Shown here: one piece after another, positions 58,896-64,000 of the stretch
Layout of the letters: the number at the start of each line of letters is the position of its first letter
Numbering within the stretch: position 1 is the stretch's first letter
From: Clostridiales bacterium oral taxon 876 str. F0540
Lineage (GTDB): Bacteria > Bacillota > Clostridia > Clostridiales > Clostridiaceae
Direction of reading: 5' to 3'
DNA length: 64,000 bases
NCBI GenBank assembly: GCA_000466585.1
Contig: KE993496.1
Span: 188,262-252,261, forward strand
The notes under the pieces: generated by a model
The model's input: only the letters and a program-made list of their open reading frames with translations
Told to the model about the DNA's origin: nothing
Database searches by the model: none
Made by a program: the position numbers and the translations under genes

Positions 58896-59645
58896 ATGAG
58901 TGAAGAAATTAAGAAAGCGGGTAAGAGCACCAGAAGAGGCTTTGATGCAGAGGACTATAAATGGTTTAGTAAGGATGAGGTGAAAAGACTCAAAACAGCA
59001 CAGGAAGAAGTAAAGTGGCTTCTGGACAGAGGCTATAAAATGAGTTCTATAGTTGAATTTGCAGGGGGACATTATCAGTTTTCAGCAAGGCAGAGAACTG
59101 CACTTTCAAGAGGAACCGCATCACAGAATCAGTGCGATAGTAGGAATTCTAAGCTTATAAGTTTTTCAGATATAGAGAATAGTTGCATTTATATAGATGG
59201 GTTTAATTTAATAATAACCCTTGAGGTAGCATTATCTAATAGTGTATTAATACTTGGCAATGATGGCTGCTTCAGAGATTTGGCAGGGCTTAGAGGAACC
59301 TATAAGATTATTGATAAAACTGAAAAAGCTTTAGATTTAACTATGAGGGAACTGAAAAAGCTTAAAATCTCTAAGGCATATTTTTATTTGGATGCTCCTG
59401 TTTCAAATTCAGGAAGGTTAAAGTCAAGAATAATAGATTATGCGGAAAAGTGGAAAATCCCCGTGGAGGTTTTGCTTGTACCGAATGTCGATCCTATATT
59501 AGAGAGCATGAAAAGAGTAGTTACAAGCGATTCTATAATATTAGATAAGTGTATAAGCTGGCTAAATTTATCGAGGAGGATAATTGAAGGTTATATTGAT
59601 GATGCTTGGATAATAAGTTTAAATAGTAATTTGCAAAAAACATAA
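58896..59645 (+). CDS. DUF434 domain protein
   Basis: The 249-residue cytoplasmic protein begins with the DUF434 region (RRGFDAEDYKWFSKDEVKRLKTAQEEVKWLLDRGYKMSSIVEFAGGHYQFSARQRTALSRGTAS) and ends with a PIN/NYN-like domain (SCIYIDGFNLIITLEVALSNSVLILGNDGCFRDLAGLRGTYK...AYFYLDAPVSNSGRLKSRI). Conserved aspartates in YIDGFN and YLDAP look like a nuclease-type metal site, but no activity is established. It has its own promoter. The following peptidase gene is probably separate. Confidence 0.82.
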   Translation: MSEEIKKAGKSTRRGFDAEDYKWFSKDEVKRLKTAQEEVKWLLDRGYKMSSIVEFAGGHYQFSARQRTALSRGTASQNQCDSRNSKLISFSDIENSCIYIDGFNLIITLEVALSNSVLILGNDGCFRDLAGLRGTYKIIDKTEKALDLTMRELKKLKISKAYFYLDAPVSNSGRLKSRIIDYAEKWKIPVEVLLVPNVDPILESMKRVVTSDSIILDKCISWLNLSRRIIEGYIDDAWIISLNSNLQKT

Positions 59646-59716
59646 GTAGATGTTAATATATTAAAAAGACTGAAATTTGTGTAAATTTCAATTATTGACT
59701 TAAAGGGGGAATTAGT

Positions 59717-60718
59717 ATGCTACTAAAAGAACTTACTCAAGCTTTTGGAGTGAGCGGATACGAGAAAGAAATAAGGGAGGTTATTAAGTCTGAAGTAAAG
59801 GATTATGCAGATGAGATAACTGTAGATGCTATAGGAAACTTAATTGTTCTTAAAAAAGGTACAGGAGAAAATAAGAAAAAAATAATGGCAGCTGCTCATA
59901 TGGATGAAATAGGCTTTCAGGTTATGAAAATTGAGGACAAGGGTTTCATAAAGGTAAGAGGTCTTGGAGGAATTCCTGTCGGAGCAAGTGTTATGTATAG
60001 AGTTAAATTCAGAAACGGCACAATGGGTGTTTTCTCAAGCACAGTTAAAATTGATGAAATAAAAAATGATATCAAAAAATTATACATAGATATCGGAGCC
60101 CAATCTAAGGAAGAAGCCGAGAAGTATGTTAAGGTTGGAGACGTAGCTTCCTACGATGGAGAATACGTTGAGTTGAAGGACAACAACGTTATAGCTAAGG
60201 CTTTAGATGACAGAATTGGCTGCTATATAATGATTGAGGCGCTTAAGAAGCTAAATAATCCATATAACGATGTTTACTTTGTATTTACAGTTCAAGAGGA
60301 GGTTGGACTTAGAGGTGCAACTGTAGCTGCTGAAAGAGTAAAACCTGATTTGGGGATAGCTCTAGATGTTACTGTAGCCTTTGATTACCCAAACTCAGGA
60401 GAAGGAAGCAATACCTTAGGCGGAGGAGCTGCTATAAAAATATCCGATGGTTCAGTCCTATGCGATGAGTATTTAGTTGATGAAATGATAAAATGCGCAG
60501 AGGAAAACAGTATAAAATATCAACGTGATATTATTGATGCAGGTGGAACAGATGCGGGTGCAATCAACAGATCTTATTTTGGTGTAAAGGCCTCCGGAAT
60601 ATCTGTAGCAACAAGATATGTTCATGGTCCAAACTGTTTTGTAAACATGAAGGATACTGAAGCTTGCGTAGAATTATTAAGCAAGTATGTAGATAGAGAA
60701 TTTATGTTTGAAGAATAA
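59717..60718 (+). CDS. M42 family metallopeptidase (glutamyl aminopeptidase/FrvX-like)
   Basis: The 333-residue protein has M42 metal-binding motifs: AAHMDEIGFQV (His, Asp), LDDRIGC (bridging Asp), VQEEVGLRGA (catalytic Glu pair), LDVTVAFD and the final RYVHGPNCFVNMKD with a His ligand. These form a dodecameric cytoplasmic aminopeptidase with a dinuclear metal site. Homologs are often mislabelled endoglucanase. A GGGGGAA site precedes the ATG. A strong bidirectional terminator separates it from the convergent zinc-ribbon gene. Confidence 0.92.
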   Translation: MLLKELTQAFGVSGYEKEIREVIKSEVKDYADEITVDAIGNLIVLKKGTGENKKKIMAAAHMDEIGFQVMKIEDKGFIKVRGLGGIPVGASVMYRVKFRNGTMGVFSSTVKIDEIKNDIKKLYIDIGAQSKEEAEKYVKVGDVASYDGEYVELKDNNVIAKALDDRIGCYIMIEALKKLNNPYNDVYFVFTVQEEVGLRGATVAAERVKPDLGIALDVTVAFDYPNSGEGSNTLGGGAAIKISDGSVLCDEYLVDEMIKCAEENSIKYQRDIIDAGGTDAGAINRSYFGVKASGISVATRYVHGPNCFVNMKDTEACVELLSKYVDREFMFEE

Positions 60719-60726
60719 TATAAAAA

Positions 60727-60781
60727 GGGGCTGATGCAAAACAGTTTAAACTTGTTGAGTTTAACTGTTTTGCACGGCCCC
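60727..60781. terminator. Bidirectional terminator
   Basis: GGGGC-tga-TGCAAAACAGTTTAAAC / GTTTAACTGTTTTGCA-cg-GCCCC, a stem of over 20 bp with a 7-nt loop, between convergent genes. The stretch upstream is A-rich and CTCTGTCTTG follows. Confidence 0.85.
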
Positions 60782-60824
60782 TCTGTCTTGTAGTAAGAAT
60801 ACCGAATATTAGGTCTTATATAAA

Positions 60825-61088
60825 TTATGCTTTTTTCCAGCGTTTAAGTGTTGGAAGTAATGTTGTCATTTCTTTTCTTGCCTCTTCTTCACCTATTGCT
60901 CTTCCTAGGATAGGCACAATCATCTCGATCATCTCTTCTACAGATAAATCGGGGGCGATAAACTTTCCGTCTTTATAGCAATTTGTGCAGTAAATGCTTT
61001 TACTTCCATCTGGCTCTGTTGCTATAAAATGTGCATGTTCCTCATTGAACGGCAAACCACAACTTTGACACATTGGTACTTCTGCCAT
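60825..61088 (-). CDS. Small zinc-ribbon protein (zf-ribbon, PF12674-like)
   Basis: The 87-residue protein starts MAEVPMCQSCGLPF and has a second Cys pair in YCTNCYKDGKF, giving a CxxC...CxxC zinc ribbon. The C-terminus is a short helical acidic region (LSVEEMIEMIVPILGRAIGEEEARKEMTTLLPTLKRWKKA). Homologs are common in clostridia; function unknown, probably regulatory or nucleic-acid or protein binding. The ATG at 61088 is preferred over one three codons earlier because AAAGGG lies better spaced. It is transcribed toward the M42 gene. Confidence 0.8.
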   Translation of the reverse strand: MAEVPMCQSCGLPFNEEHAHFIATEPDGSKSIYCTNCYKDGKFIAPDLSVEEMIEMIVPILGRAIGEEEARKEMTTLLPTLKRWKKA

Positions 61089-61241
61089 TTTTATCATCCC
61101 TTTCTCAGAGTATATAAATATTTAATCAGAAGTTTGTATTACTACAAATACTGTCTAATAATATTATACCAATTGTAGGGAAATTGTCCAATAAGGTATA
61201 TGTGTATTTTTCATTGCAGGCCATTGGCGAAAAACAGCCTT

Positions 61242-61799
61242 TTATCTAAGTATAGTTACTGTTCCTTCTTTTCTTGGAGCTGCTGAGCCATCTGCTGCTT
61301 TATAACCAAAGGCTGCAGAACAGTAAGGTGTGAAACCTTCTGGAATTTGAAGCTCTTCCCTTAATGCTTTTCCGTCTTCAATACCAAGAAGGTTAATCAC
61401 AGCATGAATCCAGCAGGAACCAATATTCATAGCTTCTGCAGCTAAAAACATATTTTCCATAGCTAAAGCACAGTCAACCTGAGGTGCAACAGCCTTTTCA
61501 TCACCCGAAATAATAATAAAGGTGGGCGCATTATAAAGTACGCTGAAATTTTCATCCTTTGCTCTTTCAGCAAACATTTTATTGCCTGACTTTATCATGA
61601 TTTCCTTGCAGGACTTGTTTATTTTATGTAATAGTTCTTTGTTCTGAATAATAGTAAAATGCCAGCACTGCTCATTAATAGCACTAGGTGCAAACTTTCC
61701 GGCTTCTATTATTGTTTGAAGTTCCTCTTCTTTAAGCTGGTCTTCTTTATAAGCTCTTATGCTTCTTCTATTTAATATAGTGTTCATTGTTTCATTCAT
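61242..61799 (-). CDS. Nitroreductase family flavoprotein
   Basis: The 185-residue protein has the nitroreductase fold signature MNTILNRRSIRAYKEDQLKEEELQTIIEAGKFAPSAINEQCWHFTIIQN (FMN-binding Arg-Arg-Ser and Ser/Asn/Gln region) and GSCWIHAVINLLG near the FMN phosphate. It reduces nitro or quinone compounds with NAD(P)H. The start at 61799 follows AGAGGG. A longer in-frame reading begins inside structured repeat copy A4 and would add 26 residues (MTFNEKLLSGAKEL...); this is considered an artefact of the repeat. Position and strand suggest its own transcript. Confidence 0.88.
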   Translation of the reverse strand: MNETMNTILNRRSIRAYKEDQLKEEELQTIIEAGKFAPSAINEQCWHFTIIQNKELLHKINKSCKEIMIKSGNKMFAERAKDENFSVLYNAPTFIIISGDEKAVAPQVDCALAMENMFLAAEAMNIGSCWIHAVINLLGIEDGKALREELQIPEGFTPYCSAAFGYKAADGSAAPRKEGTVTILR

Positions 61800-62120
61800 A
61801 TTAATCCCTCTTTTCAGTCGGAACACTGAGCAATTAAGCTCTTTCGCTCCGCTCAATAATTTCTCGTTAAAGGTCATTTAGACCTTTAACCTCTCCATAT
61901 TTTTTGTTTTATATCAATAATATATACAATGTAAAAGTTCTAATACATAAAGGATGTCCAAAAATCTTGAAGATTGAGTACATAGCCACATTATTAATGC
62001 GACAAATTTATATAGGTACATTAGAAAAGTAAATTTTATAACATCATATAATCAAAATCTTATTAACCTTCATATACTGATTATGAATAATTTATAATTA
62101 ATTATAAGAAGGTGGATTGC
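61800..62120. other. Divergent intergenic region holding repeat copy A4
   Basis: 321 nt between nitroreductase (minus) and Staygreen gene (plus). The first 100 nt are repeat copy A4. The remainder is AT-rich and contains short direct repeats (TATATACAATG, ATTATAATTAATTATAAG) and no supportable gene. Confidence 0.6.
61806..61896 (-). repeat. Structured ~90-nt repeat, copy A4 (before the nitroreductase)
   Basis: Read on the minus strand: GAGAGG, P1 (GTTAAAGGTC taaat GACCTTTAAC, 10 bp), P2 (GAGAAATTA ... TAATTGCTC, 8 of 9 paired) around TTGAGCGGAGCGAAAGAGCT, AGTGTTCCGACT, then AGAGGG of the nitroreductase. P1 differs from the other copies on both arms. The ATG in P1 is in frame with nitroreductase without a stop, unlike the other copies. 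Confidence 0.8.
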
Positions 62121-62603
62121 TTGGCTAGGCTTAATCCTGAAAAATTATATGTAGATTTTGCACCGGGGGTTACTCGTACAGATCCTATAATGGGAAGAAG
62201 CTATACCTTAACTCATTCAGACACAACAGGAGATTTATTTCTTACAGTAGGGCTTGTTTTTGACTACAGTAAAATAACCTCAATGAGAGATGAAGTGCTA
62301 GGAAGATGGAATATCTATTACAATCAATATGCCTGCTATATATACTTATATGTAGATGGCGAAATGGGAGGGGCTGCAGCTTCGGCGGTTAGAAATATGA
62401 TTTTCAGAAGAGAGCTTCCGCTAGCTCTTGAGGCTATAAGGTATGGAGACAGAGAGTTTTTCTATGCTCATCCAACGCTTAATAATGCTCCAATAATTGT
62501 TTATTTCTTTTCGGCATTTCCTCAGTATAACAGAGTTGAAAACTGGGGTACTTTTGCTGATTATGATGGTGTGATTCCTGATGACAGCGGGTATGAAGAA
62601 TAG
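62121..62603 (+). CDS. Staygreen family protein (Mg-dechelatase homolog)
   Basis: The 160-residue protein matches the Staygreen (PF12638) pattern: LNPEKLYVDFAPGVTRTDPIMGRSYTLTHSDTTGDLFLTVGLVFDY, then DEVLGRW and the Cys-less YNQYACYIYLYVDGEMGGAAAS core. In plants the SGR protein removes Mg from chlorophyll a; bacterial homologs from non-photosynthetic species also show dechelatase activity, but their natural role is unknown. The TTG at 62121 follows AAGGTGG; a GTG 9 nt earlier overlaps the ribosome site. No porphyrin genes are nearby. Function here is open. Confidence 0.85.
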   Translation: MARLNPEKLYVDFAPGVTRTDPIMGRSYTLTHSDTTGDLFLTVGLVFDYSKITSMRDEVLGRWNIYYNQYACYIYLYVDGEMGGAAASAVRNMIFRRELPLALEAIRYGDREFFYAHPTLNNAPIIVYFFSAFPQYNRVENWGTFADYDGVIPDDSGYEE

Positions 62604-62633
62604 TCTGCAACTAAAATTGGGCCATAATAGTTT

Positions 62634-62664
62634 GAACAGCTCCCTGCCTGATGGGGAGCTGTTC
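62634..62664. terminator. Terminator between convergent genes
   Basis: GAACAGCTCCC...GGGAGCTGTTC, a perfect 11-bp stem with an 8-nt loop, extended by AGTT/AACT flanks. Confidence 0.8.
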
Positions 62665-62678
62665 AGAACTTAATATGC

Positions 62679-63851
62679 TTATTTATCTTTAAGGTATATC
62701 ACATATTGGTAATTATCTACGATAGTTCCATTAATAATTCCAAATACACTATTAGTAAAAATATCTTCATTTTGTTTCATATAAGGCGAATCTTTGCCGT
62801 TTAATTTAAATATGGAGAATCTGTTTTGAGCTAGCTTTTGTGCCTCACTGATTAGTTCCATGCGGTTAGAGGGTACAATAGGTATAGATAGTACCTTAAA
62901 ATTATTATTCTTCTCTAACATCTTTGCGAGGGTATAGAATGCATTTCCGTTGCTTAAAATATCTTCCCTGAAGATATGATCAGCTCCAAATTGACCGTAA
63001 TATTTTCCTTTTGGATTTTGGTTATATATTCTCATAAAATTATCATAAATTAAGTCATCTCTATTTGGGTCTTGGATTTTCGCGTACTTAGATGTATTTA
63101 TCATACTGTCTAGGCTGTTTTTGAAATCATTAAAGTTGCTGCCCAAAAAGGATTTGTAAGATAGTGTATTAGAGTTTATATCATCGCTTAGAGCCTTAAA
63201 AATATTAATTGCTTCATTATCATCAGTGATTTTGCCATCAGATATTTTTTTGAATTCAGTCAATTTATCTGATATATTCTTAGGGGGCTCATTACAGGGT
63301 ATTAAACCAGACATTTCTTTTATGGTATAGTCGCCTATAAAATCTACATCAATACCAAAGGCTTGTATCTTATTATCTTTAGACAAACCTTTGTTATACT
63401 CATATAGTTCTTGCCAGAATTTATAATAGTCATCTCCGGCAAATTTGGGATTACGCTGCTTAACTGAATTAAAGGCATCTTTTAGAAGCACCTCGTCGCC
63501 GTTTTGAATATATTTATTTAACTTAGAAATTACACTATACTGCATCTCGCATATTAAATAGTTAACTCCAGCCGTTTTGTTTAGGTATTTTAACATTTGA
63601 AGGTTAATTGTTTCATTTCCGGGAATTGCATGAAATTCTCCAGTGAAGAAAATATCATATTTATTGCTATCATTAACTATTTTAAGTGCAGAACTTATAT
63701 CTTTTTCACTAAAGTCTGCTGTTTTATAGTTTTTATTAAGATAAGTATCCGCTGGCTTAATCATTTTGGAATTAATAGATATTATTAAGCACAATAAAAT
63801 GATTGTAATTGCAGCAAAAGTATAAATAATACATTTTCTTTTAATACTCAT
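62679..63851 (-). CDS. Membrane-anchored EreA/ChaN-like superfamily protein
   Basis: The 390-residue protein has one N-terminal membrane helix (IIYTFAAITIILLCLIISI), then an extracytoplasmic domain with DIFFTGEFHAIPGNETINLQMLKYLNKTAGVNYLICEM, a GExH motif with a following Glu as in erythromycin esterase-like and ChaN-like proteins, and YGQFGADHIFRED with a second His. Members include antibiotic esterases and haem-binding proteins; most are uncharacterised. No cofactor motif allows a firmer call. GAGGTG precedes the ATG. It is convergent with the Staygreen gene. Confidence 0.7.
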   Translation of the reverse strand: MSIKRKCIIYTFAAITIILLCLIISINSKMIKPADTYLNKNYKTADFSEKDISSALKIVNDSNKYDIFFTGEFHAIPGNETINLQMLKYLNKTAGVNYLICEMQYSVISKLNKYIQNGDEVLLKDAFNSVKQRNPKFAGDDYYKFWQELYEYNKGLSKDNKIQAFGIDVDFIGDYTIKEMSGLIPCNEPPKNISDKLTEFKKISDGKITDDNEAINIFKALSDDINSNTLSYKSFLGSNFNDFKNSLDSMINTSKYAKIQDPNRDDLIYDNFMRIYNQNPKGKYYGQFGADHIFREDILSNGNAFYTLAKMLEKNNNFKVLSIPIVPSNRMELISEAQKLAQNRFSIFKLNGKDSPYMKQNEDIFTNSVFGIINGTIVDNYQYVIYLKDK

Positions 63852-64000
63852 ATTGCACCTCTAATTATACTTTTTAAGTCAAGCAGTTAGTATTATATGT
63901 CCTTAAATTCAAAATCTGCACAGTCCTACAATATATAAGTCAATAAAAACTATCCATTATATTACAAATGCTTAATTTAATTATATCTTAAACTAAAATT

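Noticed and set aside
61799..61877. 26-residue N-terminal extension of nitroreductase
   Set aside because: It lies within repeat copy A4, lacks its own family similarity, and the inner ATG has a better ribosome site and matches the normal nitroreductase N-terminus.
1..64000. CRISPR arrays, tRNA or rRNA genes, transposases, prophage genes
   Set aside because: No regularly spaced repeats, no cloverleaf or rRNA sequence and no transposase or phage structural gene seen in a by-eye reading; short divergent copies could be missed.

Overview
The window looks like a chromosomal segment of a low-GC, anaerobic, spore-forming Firmicute, most likely Clostridium sensu stricto. Support comes from the AT-rich composition, strong AGGAGG ribosome sites, frequent GTG/TTG starts, a CotF-type spore coat protein, a membrane pyrophosphatase, a butanol-dehydrogenase-like iron alcohol dehydrogenase, a PTS controlled by a LevR-type sigma-54 activator, and many strong intrinsic terminators. 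I saw no rRNA, tRNA, CRISPR array, transposase or prophage block.

Layout. 1-3.0 kb: start of the hppA pyrophosphatase (minus), then glycerate kinase and purine nucleoside phosphorylase. 3.0-11.2 kb: a sugar-acid island with a LevR-like activator, a sigma-54 promoter, a KDPG/KDPGal aldolase, PTS EIIA-EIIB-EIIC of the galactitol class, a D-galactonate-dehydratase-like enolase-superfamily enzyme and a HAD phosphatase. The set suggests that the PTS replaces both the transporter and the kinase of the classical galactonate route. 11.2-18.1 kb: lactonase, old-yellow-enzyme oxidoreductase, and a MarR regulator with a heterodimeric ABC exporter. 18.1-24 kb: iron alcohol dehydrogenase, small membrane proteins, a D,D-carboxypeptidase-like protein, an amidase-domain protein and an esterase. 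24.2-30.8 kb: a seven-gene envelope cluster (NfeD, flotillin, a duplicated small protein, an unknown, a Ser/Gly-rich lipoprotein-like peptide, a tandem-duplicated ATP-grasp ligase and a second lipoprotein-like protein) that recalls E. coli ygiBC/yjfMC. 31-38 kb: WG-repeat protein, a MoxR-DUF58-DUF4129-like trio and small secreted proteins, one apparently frameshifted.

38.2-42.5 kb: a PurBox-controlled FAD oxidoreductase-purA-purB operon. 42.5-43.7 kb: a cobalamin riboswitch with terminator in front of a YitT-family membrane protein. 43.8-48.3 kb: CotF, an exo+polymerase family A DNA polymerase, a thioesterase, an MntP/YtaF-like exporter behind a structured leader, and a Trm11-like methylase. 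48.3-58.8 kb: a LacI-type regulator with a strong palindromic operator, a peptide/oligosaccharide-class ABC importer and an inverted-domain GH3 beta-glucosidase, which together form a beta-glucoside uptake and hydrolysis operon. 58.9-64 kb: DUF434 protein, M42 peptidase, zinc-ribbon protein, nitroreductase, Staygreen-family protein and an EreA/ChaN-like membrane-anchored protein.

The most striking feature running through the window is a roughly 90-nt structured repeat, present in four clear copies and one possible decayed copy. Each copy lies directly in front of a ribosome binding site, is bracketed by GGAGG-like sequence and shows compensatory changes in two stems. Other strong leads are the cobalamin riboswitch in front of yitT, the putative phospho-galactonate PTS pathway and the flotillin/ATP-grasp cluster.
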